Of a stretch of 13,152 nucleotides of DNA, positions 1 to 6,984 are shown one piece after another. How positions within the stretch are numbered: position 1 is the first letter of the stretch; every line of letters begins with the position of its first letter. The notes beneath the pieces were generated by a model. The model did no database searches. It had not been told where the DNA came from and worked only from the letters and a program-made list of their open reading frames with translations. The position numbers were made by a program, and so were the translations under genes. Source of the DNA: Hyphomicrobiales bacterium (lineage in GTDB: Bacteria; Pseudomonadota; Alphaproteobacteria; Rhizobiales; Rhizobiaceae); assembly GCA_015654965.1 (NCBI GenBank), contig JAATGD010000026.1:1-13152 (forward strand), read 5' to 3'.

Positions 1-463
1 GCATCATGATGCCTTCGGCAACCGAGACGAAAATAAGCGGCGAAGACGATACGAGAATAGTCATCGCGACGGTGCCGTCTGTCGAGCCGAACCAGATCAT
101 CGCCAGAACGATCCAGGCAATAGGCGGCACGCCGAGCAGAACCGTGACCAATGGTCTTGCCAGTCGCAGCACCGCCGGAAAATAGCCGGCGACAAAACCA
201 AGACTGCCCCCCGCAAAAGCTGCCATGGCAAAACCTTTCAGCGCGCGGCGGTTGGTCAGGAAAGTCAGCTCCCAAGCATGTTGATCACCGAGGATCGTGA
301 TCGCAGCCTTGAGCGTTGCCAAAGGCGAGGGCAGGATGAAATCCCCATAGGTTTCGTGCCCGAATTGCCAGAGTGCGGCCAGCAACATGAGCGCGGCAAG
401 GCCCGACCAGGCGGACCAGATGAAACGCCCTGTACGCCCGATCCTGTCAATAGCGCCTGCCAT
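1..463 (-). CDS. ABC transporter permease, NitT/TauT (SsuC/TauC-like) type, C-terminus outside window
   Basis: Inner-membrane permease of an ABC importer. Reading the minus strand from an ATG at 463 gives 154 residues with no stop before the window edge, so the gene is partial only because of the window. It starts MAGAIDRIGRTGR, followed by a hydrophobic segment (about residues 16-33), a periplasmic stretch with FILPSPLATLKA as in SsuC/TauC proteins, and further membrane segments (FAMAAFAGGSLGFVAGYF; VLLGVPPIAWIVLAMIWFG). The last visible residues, VAEGIMM, look like the beginning of the cytoplasmic EAA loop that contacts the ATPase. The start lies 11 bp after the stop of the binding-protein gene, so the two are co-transcribed; the ribosome site is weak. 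The ATPase gene would be expected beyond the left edge. Family assignment is firm; the substrate is unknown. Confidence 0.85.
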   Translation of the reverse strand, partial: MAGAIDRIGRTGRFIWSAWSGLAALMLLAALWQFGHETYGDFILPSPLATLKAAITILGDQHAWELTFLTNRRALKGFAMAAFAGGSLGFVAGYFPAVLRLARPLVTVLLGVPPIAWIVLAMIWFGSTDGTVAMTILVSSSPLIFVSVAEGIMM

Positions 464-474
464 GCCGCGTCCGC

Positions 475-1503
475 TCAAAGATAGAAGCCGTCGTCCGGCA
501 GCCTGCCGCCGATGATGGCAGGCTCACTGGACGAAAGCGTTTCAAGCATTGTTTCGATTGCTGGCCGCGCCTTGGCTGCGCGCGTCACGACAAGACGCGA
601 CGTTGCGATCGAGGCGGCAAGAACCGGCTCCGGAAAATCAAGCGATTGCGCCGCAATGCTCGCAGCCTTCGCAGGATCTGCATTGACCCTTTGTGCCGCA
701 ACTTCAAGGATATCTTGCAACTGATCGGGCAATTGCGGATGCGCTGCAAAAAGTTTCTCCGTCAGAACCAGTCCGGCCTGCGGAAGGATTGGTGCCTTCC
801 CCGTCACCTCTCCCCAGAGCTTTTGCACATCGATGGTCCGGCTGATCGTCTTGCCCGCGGCTTTGCCGAGCATGATCGCCGCGGAAATCGCCGGTTCCGG
901 CGCCAGAACCGCATCGACATTGCCGGTCAGCAGCATCTGTATGGCCTCAACCGGAGAGGACGTATTTTCGAGCAGAATATCCATCTCGGGCGATAATCCG
1001 TATTCAGCAAGCAGCCGCTTTAAAACCAGATCGGGCATATCGTTGCGAAACGGGACCGCCAGACGTTTGCCTTTCAAGGCTGTGATGCTGTCAAGCGCCG
1101 CATCTTGCGCAATAATATAGATGAGCCCGTCGGTCATCGTGTTGAGCAGTTTCAGTTTCATGCCGCGATTATAGAGATTGGCTGCGACCTGAACCGGCAG
1201 AACGACGGCCGACATGGTGCCCGACGTCAGGCCCGCGCGCATCTCGTCGGGGCTGCGCCACACCTTGAAACCCGGCTTTCCGGCAACAGCCTTCAGATCG
1301 CCGGATGCAAGCGCGTTCGCCAGAATAATCGACGGTCCGGCCGGTGGACCATAGAGCACCAGTTCCTCAAGCCCGCCGTCTCGCGCTTCGGCAACGCCCC
1401 CCATGACATGGCTTACAAAGACATGGCTTGCGAAAAGCCCCATCGGAACAGCAGACAGTCCCGCCAGAAACGCACGACGCTTCACAGGTAACGATTGAGA
1501 CAT
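475..1503 (-). CDS. NitT/TauT-family ABC substrate-binding protein with Tat-type signal
   Basis: Periplasmic solute-binding protein of the SsuA/THI5/NMT1-like group that delivers ligand to the downstream permease. I place the start at 1503 (342 aa) and not at the ORF's first start at 1599, because GGAG sits 8 nt upstream of this ATG and the signal peptide then begins at once: residues 8-15 KRRAFLAG form a twin-arginine (Tat) motif, followed by a hydrophobic stretch to about residue 35. The 32 extra residues of the longer version look like untranslated leader. The mature part has the expected two-lobe features: LEELVLYGPPAGPSIILANAL near the N-terminus, LKGKRLAVPFRNDMPDLVLK in the middle and LLTGNVDAVLAPEPAISAA where such proteins close around ligand. 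The Tat signal suggests folding or cofactor loading before export. The divergent TonB receptor suggests a ligand too large or scarce for porins. Ligand unknown; sulfonates, thiamine precursors and metal chelates are all possible for this family. Confidence 0.87.
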   Translation of the reverse strand: MSQSLPVKRRAFLAGLSAVPMGLFASHVFVSHVMGGVAEARDGGLEELVLYGPPAGPSIILANALASGDLKAVAGKPGFKVWRSPDEMRAGLTSGTMSAVVLPVQVAANLYNRGMKLKLLNTMTDGLIYIIAQDAALDSITALKGKRLAVPFRNDMPDLVLKRLLAEYGLSPEMDILLENTSSPVEAIQMLLTGNVDAVLAPEPAISAAIMLGKAAGKTISRTIDVQKLWGEVTGKAPILPQAGLVLTEKLFAAHPQLPDQLQDILEVAAQRVNADPAKAASIAAQSLDFPEPVLAASIATSRLVVTRAAKARPAIETMLETLSSSEPAIIGGRLPDDGFYL

Positions 1504-1666
1504 TTGCGCAACTCCGACCAGACTTGAAACTTTTCCCGACCTTATGGCTGCGGGTGGTGCCGATCTTTGCGCTGGATCAAAGAAGATATTTTTACTCAAG
1601 ATTATTAACGACCCATCATTTCGACAGGGCGCGGGTATGGGATGCTCGCAATTGCAGGGGATATCG
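1504..1666. promoter_or_regulatory. Divergent control region with a 6-bp dyad
   Basis: This 163-bp gap separates the divergent binding-protein and receptor genes and must hold both promoters. Visible features are the GGAG ribosome site for the minus-strand gene near 1512-1515, a purine-rich site (AGGGGAT) just before the receptor ATG at 1667, an A+T-rich core at about 1586-1610, and a dyad TCTTTG (1564-1569) / CAAAGA (1578-1583) with an 8-nt spacer that could bind a dimeric regulator. I see no convincing Fur, Irr or RirA box and no clean -35/-10 pair, so promoter positions are not assigned. Confidence 0.4.
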
Positions 1667-3922
1667 ATGCGTAAGAAGCAAGGCGCGACACGACCATACG
1701 GGTTTCACCAGCAACGCATGTTGCACCTTCTGACATCGACCGGGATTGTTCTGATCGCGACGTGCGGTTTTGCCCTTGCCCAATCCGCCTCTCCCGGAAC
1801 AGCCATTGTGCTGGACCCGATTATTATCGCAACCGGCGACAATGCCGCCCTCAAAAAGCGTTTTGACGCCATGCCCGGCGGCGTGACGCTTGTGGAACGC
1901 GATGACAGGCTCCTCACGGCAAACGAAACGGTTTCGCGCGCGTTGAGTTCTGTGCCCGGCGTCGTCGTCCAGAATTTTTTCGGCGGCAATGACCAGCCCC
2001 GCATCCAGATACGCGGCTCGGGCCTGCAACAAAACCCGGTCTAACGCGGCATCCTGATGCTTCAGGACGGACTGCCGCTCAATCGCGCCGATGGCTCCTA
2101 TGCGGTCGGTTTCGCAAATCCGGGTCTGGCGGAAACGATAGAAATCTATCGCGGCTATATGGCCAACCGGCTTGGTGCAACCGTTCTGGGGGGCGCGCTC
2201 AATTTCGTCTCGCCAACCGGCGCGCAATATCAGGGCGTGGAAGCGACGCTCAACGGTGGTTCCTTTGGACAGGCTGGCGCTTCCGCCAAAGCCGGTTTCC
2301 AGACCGGCACGATGGATGGCCTGTTTCAGGTCGATTATACGCGAAGGGACGGTTTTCGCGATTATAACGAGTCCGAACGCCTGAGCATCGGCGGCAATGT
2401 CGGCTTTGAAGTCTCCGACACCGTCAAGACCCGCGTCTTCTGGGGCTATACCGATCTGGGTTTCGATGTCTCTGGTCCCCTGACCAAAAGCCAGATTGAA
2501 TCAAACCCGCGTCAGGTCCATACGGGGCCGACCGTAACCCCCGCTGGCGCCATCAATCCCGGTCCCAATGTCCTGCGCGACAGGCCCCGCCGCGACGCAA
2601 AACAGTTCCTGATCGGCTCGCGCACCACGGCAGAATTCGATGCCCATCTCATAGACGTCACGATGGGCTACACCTATACGGACGACACGTTCCGCTTCCC
2701 TGTTTCCGCGGGCATTCGCGAAACCAGAGGCGGCGATTTCACCGGCGTCGTTCGCTATGCCTATGGTCCTGACGAGACCGCCGCCCTTCCCCTGTTCGAG
2801 ACGACCGCGCAATATTCCATCGGTTCGGCGGACCGCAATTATTACCTGAACCAGTCAGGCACGCAGGGCGCGCAATTCGGTGAAAACGCGCTCGACGCCA
2901 GCACGCTTGCGCTGCATGCCGGTTTCAATGTGCCGCTCAATGACACATTCACCATTTCGCCCGCTCTTTCCTATGCTTATGCAACGCGCAAGAATGACGA
3001 CAATTACAGCCTCTCGACGCGCCCGACCATTGCCTATAACCCGGCCAATCCGACCGTCCGGCTACCCAATGGCGCGGTGCCCGCAAATGACACAAGTTAT
3101 GATCGCAGCTATCAGGGCTGGAGCCCGAGCCTTGGCGTGAGCTACAAGCCGGATAAGATCAACACCTTCTTTGCAGCCGTCAGCCGCAGTTTCGAGCCCC
3201 CGACCCATGATGATCTTCTGGCGACCGTCAACGGCACACCCAACTCCAGCGCAGGCCGCCCTAACCCCGCCTCGCCCGGCACCATAGCGGACGCTTTCCG
3301 TACACCCGATCTTGACGCGCAGACCGCGACAACGATCGAAGCGGGCTGGCGTTCGCAAATGGGTCGCTTTGCCTGGGACCTGACAAGCTATTATTCCTGG
3401 GTCGACAAGGAATTGCTGAGCCTGCGCGATGTCACCGGCGCTTCACTTGGCGCAATCAACGCCGACGATACCCGCCATTTCGGCATCGAACTTGGACTGA
3501 CCGCGCAAATTCTGGATCGCCTGTCCGGGCGCATTGCCTATACCTATCAGGATTTCCGCTTTCATGACAATCCGCTGCGCGGCGATAACCGGCTCGCCGG
3601 AGCACCGCGACAGATCATAAACACCTTGCTCAATTACGACATCAACGACCGCTGGACGCTACAGGGGTCCGTACAATGGGTGCCGGAGAAAACCCCGGTC
3701 GACAATATGAACACGCTCTATTCCGACCCTTATGCGGTCGTAGACCTGCGCACCGAAGTCAAGATCAGTGATCACCTTCTTTTCTTTGGCGAGATCACGA
3801 ATGTATTTGACGAAAAATATGCGAGTTCAACACTCATTGTCGATGAGGCCCGTTCTAATCAGGCGGCCTTCCTGCCCGGAGAGGGACGTGGATTTTTCGT
3901 TGGGCTGAAAGCCAAATACTGA
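1667..3922 (+). pseudogene. TonB-dependent outer-membrane receptor, broken by an in-frame TAA at codon 126
   Basis: Remains of an outer-membrane receptor that would take up a scarce ligand using TonB energy. I choose ATG 1667 (MRKKQGATRPYGF), preceded by AGGGGAT at good spacing and followed by a signal peptide ending near FALAQ. A possible TonB box (AIVLDPIIIATGD) follows. The plug domain begins (LSSVPGVVVQNFFGGND, PRIQIRGSGLQQNPV) and is cut by TAA at 2042-2044. The same frame continues without any shift as RGILMLQDGLPLNRADGS, then IYRGYMANRLGATVLGGALN, then a full beta-barrel of about 550 residues ending in FFVGLKAKY, with the aromatic last residue typical of barrel proteins. Joined length is about 750 residues, normal for the family. 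Restarting at ATG 2057 would lack the signal peptide and half the plug, so no working receptor is expected. One base change (for example from CAA, GAA or AAA) explains the stop. Sequencing error or strain-level polymorphism are the alternatives. Confidence 0.88.
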
Positions 3923-3938
3923 CTTCACCAGAAACGGC

Positions 3939-3968
3939 GTCCCGAAAAATATTGAAAATTTTCGGGAC
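3939..3968 (+). terminator. Stem-loop after the receptor pseudogene
   Basis: A perfect 10-bp inverted repeat, GTCCCGAAAA (3939-3948) and TTTTCGGGAC (3959-3968), with a 10-nt A+T-rich loop, begins 16 bp after the receptor stop and is followed by TTCTTCCTC. This is a plausible Rho-independent terminator for plus-strand transcription, though the pyrimidine tail is not a pure T run. Since the neighbouring gene converges on it, it may act in both directions. Confidence 0.6.
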
Positions 3969-4020
3969 TTCTTCCTCAAACCTTTAAAACCGTCTGGCTG
4001 ATGAAGCTGTTCAATGCCAG

Positions 4021-4053
4021 CTGTCTGACCGCGCTTGCAGAGCGGTCAGACAG
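4021..4053 (-). terminator. Perfect 12-bp hairpin overlapping the amidohydrolase stop codon
   Basis: CTGTCTGACCGC (4021-4032) and GCGGTCAGACAG (4042-4053) form a perfect 12-bp stem with a 9-nt loop. The stop codon of the minus-strand amidohydrolase gene (TGA, 4046-4048) lies inside the stem. The sequence after it on the minus strand is not T-rich, so it may work as a 3'-end stabilising or Rho-assisted structure and not as a classical intrinsic terminator. With the hairpin at 3939-3968 it forms the boundary between two convergent transcripts. Confidence 0.5.
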
Positions 4054-5206
4054 GCGCCAATTCGCTTTCGACCAGCTTGATCCAGAAATTCGCGCCAATC
4101 GGCAAAAGCGCATCATTGAAATCATAATAGGCCGAATGCAGACCCGGATTGGCTCCATCCCGACGGCTGCCAAGCCAGAAATAACAACCCGGCTTTTCCT
4201 GCAGCATGAAAGCGAAATCTTCTGCTGCCATGCTTGGTGCCACATCCACAACCTTGAGACAAAGATCGGATGAAGCGGCCAGTTCACGGATTTTACGTGC
4301 ATTTTCAGCCGTATTGATCGTCGATGGATAGCGTTCTTCATAATTGACGCGCGCTGTGCAGCCGAACCCTTCTGCAATGGACGTGGCCAGCGTCTGCATC
4401 CTGTGCGCGATCATCGACCCCACTTCGGGCAGGAACCAGCGTGTCGTACCGCGAATGATCATGGTTTCCGGGATGATGTTCCAGGCATCGCCGCCATGCA
4501 TCTGGGTTACGGAAACAACCGCCGATTCCAGCGGCGAAACGTTACGGCTGGCAATCGTCTGCAAGGCGCTCACCAATTGTGCGCTGGCAACCACAGGGTC
4601 AGCCCCTTCATGCGGCATGGCCCCATGCGCACCTTGACCCACGATCTCGATCTCGAACGTCCCGAACGCCGCCATCATGGCATCGTCCCGCGCAACGCAG
4701 GTGCCGACATCGAGCGCAGGCCAGTTGTGAAGTCCATATATAGCGTCGACCGGCAACTCCCTGAACAGGCCTTCACGCACCATTTCACGACCACCGCCTT
4801 CATTCTCTTCAGCGGGCTGGAAAATGAACCGCACAGTGCCGTCAAAATCGAGATGGCTGACAGCTTTTGCCGCCGCAAGAGCCATGGTGACATGGCCGTC
4901 ATGACCGCAGGCATGCATTTTGCCAGCCGTTTCTGACACGTAAGCGACGCCGCTTTTCTCGACGATAGGCAATGCATCCATGTCGGCCCGGATACCGATA
5001 GCGCGTTTTGATGTCCCGCGTGTCAGACTGCCAATCACGCCTGTTCCGGCATAACCGGACCGGACGTCAAAACCCCATTGCTGAAGCTTTTCCACGATAA
5101 AGGCCGCAGTCCGGTGTTCCTCGAAAGCCAGTTCGGGATGTCGATGCAGATCGTGTCGCCAGACCATCGCTTCCGCTATATCGGCATCACTGAGAAAAAC
5201 AGCCAT
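4046..5206 (-). CDS. M20D-family amidohydrolase (hippurate hydrolase / aminoacylase-like)
   Basis: Cytoplasmic metal-dependent hydrolase that removes an acyl group from an N-acyl amino acid or similar amide. Family marks run in order (numbered from an upstream ATG at 5212): LHRHPELAFEE (22-32), IRADMDALPI (74-83), MHACGHDGH (99-107), FQPAEENEGGG (131-141), GLHNWP (160-165), and near the end MAAEDFAFM and LHSAYYDFND. The expected two-metal ligands Cys102, His104, Glu136, His162 and the late His of LHSAYY are all present, with a Glu (135) as likely general base, so it should be active. There is no signal peptide. Of two in-frame ATGs I prefer 5206 (386 aa), because GGAG abuts the first ATG with no spacing but lies 6 nt before the second. 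It is the third gene of the operon after two membrane proteins (56 bp from the second), which suggests it acts on the compound they transport. Its true substrate cannot be told from sequence. Confidence 0.92.
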   Translation of the reverse strand: MAVFLSDADIAEAMVWRHDLHRHPELAFEEHRTAAFIVEKLQQWGFDVRSGYAGTGVIGSLTRGTSKRAIGIRADMDALPIVEKSGVAYVSETAGKMHACGHDGHVTMALAAAKAVSHLDFDGTVRFIFQPAEENEGGGREMVREGLFRELPVDAIYGLHNWPALDVGTCVARDDAMMAAFGTFEIEIVGQGAHGAMPHEGADPVVASAQLVSALQTIASRNVSPLESAVVSVTQMHGGDAWNIIPETMIIRGTTRWFLPEVGSMIAHRMQTLATSIAEGFGCTARVNYEERYPSTINTAENARKIRELAASSDLCLKVVDVAPSMAAEDFAFMLQEKPGCYFWLGSRRDGANPGLHSAYYDFNDALLPIGANFWIKLVESELAPV

Positions 5207-5212
5207 ATTCAT

Positions 5213-5216
5213 CTCC
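5213..5216 (-). promoter_or_regulatory. Ribosome-binding site deciding the amidohydrolase start
   Basis: On the minus strand GGAG occupies these bases. It touches the ATG at 5212 directly but is 6 nt from the in-frame ATG at 5206, a normal spacing. Translation therefore most likely begins at the second ATG, two codons shorter than the longest reading. Confidence 0.6.
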
Positions 5217-5224
5217 TATATGCT

Positions 5225-5255
5225 CATGGCAGGCTTGATGATCTCACCTGCCATG
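5225..5255 (-). repeat. Intra-operon hairpin upstream of the amidohydrolase
   Basis: CATGGCAGG (5225-5233) and CCTGCCATG (5247-5255) form a perfect 9-bp stem with a 13-nt loop in the gap between the small membrane protein and the amidohydrolase. It has no T tail and lies a few nucleotides before the ribosome site, so it is more likely an mRNA processing, stability or translation-control element than a terminator. Confidence 0.5.
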
Positions 5256-5262
5256 CAACAAA

Positions 5263-5778
5263 TTATCCCGTGATACGCATTGTCAGATCGGCAACAATGA
5301 CCGATCCCAGATATGTGCCGATCATCACGCAAATCGCGACGATGACGATCTTCCAGCCTGAGCGGCGGGCAATATCGAATTCATTGCGCGTCAAGGCCAG
5401 ACCGCCATATGCCAAGGCCGGGGTTGCCAGTGCAAGGAAGTTCACATCGGCAACTTTCGCCAGCACGAACTCCGCCCCCGGCACGCCGGGAATGGTGATG
5501 AGAATGGCAAGAAGGGAAACCCAGGCAACGCTCGGCAGATAGAACGGCACATAACGCGCCAGCAGCAAGCCACCGATGGAAGCCGCATAGAGCACCGCCA
5601 TGCCGGGCAGTCCCTGCAGGGGCGTAACACCCGTACCGACCCAGTTGGCCACCAGTCCAAGAAAGCAGGCAATGAGCAGAAGCAGGGCGTTTTCGCCAAT
5701 AGTGATCTTGCGTTCGTCCTGCGTCTCGACAGGCAGAGGCTGATTATCGACTGTATTGTTTAGCGAATTGGAAGTCAT
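5263..5778 (-). CDS. Small multi-spanning membrane protein, partner of the DUF3100 protein
   Basis: A 171-residue integral membrane protein I cannot assign to a named family with certainty. A polar N-terminus of about 28 residues is followed by about five hydrophobic segments (roughly 30-48, 57-77, 80-99, 113-128 and 141-165), with conserved-looking loops GTGVTPLQGLPGM and PGVPGAEFVLAKVADVN. The ATG at 5778 is preceded by AAGGAGAG, which overlaps the TAA of the upstream DUF3100 gene; only 12 bp separate the two, so they are translationally close and probably form a stoichiometric complex. By analogy with two-subunit permeases such as malonate MadL/MadM, I infer that the pair is a transporter whose substrate is cleaved by the amidohydrolase downstream. 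Nothing in this protein resembles an ATPase or a binding protein, so transport would be secondary. Function is otherwise unknown. Confidence 0.85.
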   Translation of the reverse strand: MTSNSLNNTVDNQPLPVETQDERKITIGENALLLLIACFLGLVANWVGTGVTPLQGLPGMAVLYAASIGGLLLARYVPFYLPSVAWVSLLAILITIPGVPGAEFVLAKVADVNFLALATPALAYGGLALTRNEFDIARRSGWKIVIVAICVMIGTYLGSVIVADLTMRITG

Positions 5779-5790
5779 TCGTCTCTCTCC

Positions 5791-6609
5791 TTACGCGGCA
5801 TCACGATATTCTTCGGGACGGCACTTTTTATAGAGCCATTCCGTAAGCGGCAGCGCCACGAACAGACCGACATAAAGGCCGGTCGCATAAGTGAGAATAT
5901 TGCTGGCTGCGGCCAGTGCCAGAATGAGGTCTTTCTGCTCCGGCAAGACGTTGACCAGACCACCCGTACAAGCGGCAAGCATGCTGCCCGAACCAACCCC
6001 GCATGACATGGCCAGCGCGCGGAAATCGAACACGCCCAGACTGTGAACCAATGGCGGCATCAGGGCAAAGACGAAAGTGCCGATCAGCGTTCCGGTCGCA
6101 TAGACGCCCATTACCCCGGCGCCCTCCGGGCTATCGAGACCATATTTATCGGCAATCAGTGCCAGATTAGGCTCGCGGTCGATAGAATAGGTCGCTCCGA
6201 TCGTTTCCCGTCCCATGCGCAACAGGAAAACGGCAACAGGAAAAGCGAGGACAATCGTTCCGAGGTTACCAAGTTCCTGCAGGACGAGCGCAGGTCCGGC
6301 CGCAATGATATTTTCAATCTGAGGGCCGACAGTCGTGCCGAATTTGGCAATGAACGGCATGATGGCGATTGTGATCATCGTTCCAGAAAGCTTGACCGAA
6401 TCCGACTTCAGAACCTTTCCCGTCACCTTCAGGACATTCGGGTTCAGGATGACGCCAAGGGCAAAAGCGTAAAGCATTGGCAGAAAGATAACGGCGCCAA
6501 TGCCGATGGATATTTTCTGGATGCCAATCAGTTCTGAAATGCAGATGATTGCCAGCACGAATGCATGCAACCAGATATGGCGCATCGCAAATATGTTATT
6601 CCCCTTCAC
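5791..6609 (-). CDS. DUF3100-family integral membrane protein, putative permease subunit
   Basis: A 272-residue polytopic inner-membrane protein that I recognise as DUF3100-like. It opens with MRHIWLHAFVLAIICISELI after a short leader, continues through about seven or eight hydrophobic stretches, and carries glycine-rich loops likely to lie in the transport path: LGTIVLAFPVAVFLLRMGRE, EGAGVMGVYATGTLIGTFVF and MSCGVGSGSMLAACTGG. The C-terminus (WLYKKCRPEEYRDAA) is positively charged and probably cytoplasmic. The start is GTG at 6609, supported by AAGGAGG five bases upstream, an exceptionally good ribosome site. It is the first gene of a three-gene unit with the small membrane protein and the M20D hydrolase. 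A transporter role is inferred from topology and context; I know of no established biochemical function for DUF3100. Confidence 0.88.
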   Translation of the reverse strand: MKGNNIFAMRHIWLHAFVLAIICISELIGIQKISIGIGAVIFLPMLYAFALGVILNPNVLKVTGKVLKSDSVKLSGTMITIAIMPFIAKFGTTVGPQIENIIAAGPALVLQELGNLGTIVLAFPVAVFLLRMGRETIGATYSIDREPNLALIADKYGLDSPEGAGVMGVYATGTLIGTFVFALMPPLVHSLGVFDFRALAMSCGVGSGSMLAACTGGLVNVLPEQKDLILALAAASNILTYATGLYVGLFVALPLTEWLYKKCRPEEYRDAA

Positions 6610-6614
6610 GCGGG

Positions 6615-6621
6615 CCTCCTT
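6615..6621 (-). promoter_or_regulatory. Perfect Shine-Dalgarno supporting a GTG start
   Basis: The minus strand reads AAGGAGG, then five bases, then GTG (6607-6609). This fixes the start of the DUF3100 gene despite the non-ATG codon and predicts efficient translation. Confidence 0.75.
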
Positions 6622-6695
6622 GTTTTTTTCTCATACGCGCGAATGCACTGGTATGATAAGTCTGGAACGGAGTATCAGTCTGGCACGAGGGAACG

Positions 6696-6720
6696 TAGCG
6701 TTGCTTTGCCAGCAACGCTA
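6696..6720. promoter_or_regulatory. Perfect 10-bp inverted repeat upstream of the DUF3100 operon
   Basis: TAGCGTTGCT (6696-6705) and AGCAACGCTA (6711-6720) flank a 5-nt spacer, about 90-110 bp before the GTG start. On the operon's strand the T run precedes the hairpin instead of following it, so it is not an intrinsic terminator for this direction. On the plus strand it is followed by A residues, so it is not one there either. An operator for a dimeric regulator, or a leader hairpin, fits better. Confidence 0.5.
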
Positions 6721-6937
6721 AAAAACCGACCCTTATCAACAATTAACTTCACAGCGCTGGATTTACAGTGAGAAAAACTCTTTCATCTCCACGCTATATT
6801 GATGCCAAACTGGTCCCTCGCCGTCATTTTGAGTGACGGAGATCGAGACGGACATGGGCATGATGTCATGCATAAAACACGGATAGCAAAAGCCCCGGTT
6901 TCCATCTCGTTTTCCTGAAAGCGCATCTGAGAGTTAA

Positions 6938-6964
6938 AGCCATTGCTGCATTTCGCAAATGGCT
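6938..6964 (-). terminator. Terminator-like hairpin after the dehydrogenase gene
   Basis: AGCCATT (6938-6944) and AATGGCT (6958-6964) form a 7-bp stem, extendable by two G-C pairs across one bulged base. It begins about 20 bp after the dehydrogenase stop on the minus strand and is followed there by TTAACTCTC. It is a reasonable end for the sugar-locus transcript, though the T tail is short. Confidence 0.45.
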
Positions 6965-6984
6965 GGAAACCTCCTTCACTTTCA

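Larger units (their letters stand above)
6610..6984. other. 375-bp non-coding region between the DUF3100 operon and the dehydrogenase gene
   Basis: It holds the leader and promoter region of the minus-strand DUF3100 operon and the 3' end of the upstream sugar-locus transcript. Besides the hairpins listed separately, I see a direct repeat AGTCTGG at 6659-6665 and 6677-6683 (18-bp period), a dyad CCGTCA/TGACGG (6821-6826 and 6834-6839) and a dyad GCATGA-TG-TCATGC (6858-6871). Short reading frames here have no recognisable products. No clear -35/-10 pair could be assigned. Confidence 0.5.

Noticed and set aside
1504..1599. A longer N-terminus for the NitT/TauT binding protein
   Set aside because: The added 32 residues would bury the Tat signal internally and lack a matching ribosome site, while ATG 1503 has GGAG at good spacing.
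1586..1610. A possible Fur or Irr iron box in the divergent region
   Set aside because: The stretch is A+T-rich but shows no convincing match to the known inverted motifs, so iron control is not claimed.
1616..2227. A 203-codon minus-strand frame across the receptor's stop codon
   Set aside because: It is antisense to the signal peptide and plug of the receptor, has no recognisable domain, and is explained by codon bias of the receptor gene.
2057..3922. The downstream receptor part as an independent gene starting at ATG 2057
   Set aside because: It lacks a signal peptide and the first half of the plug and has no good ribosome site. The same-frame upstream part supplies exactly what is missing, so one broken gene is the better explanation.
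6858..6871. Dyad GCATGA-TG-TCATGC as a regulator site
   Set aside because: Six-base arms of low complexity can arise by chance, and it lies about 250 bp from the nearest start. It is mentioned in the region description but not proposed as an operator.
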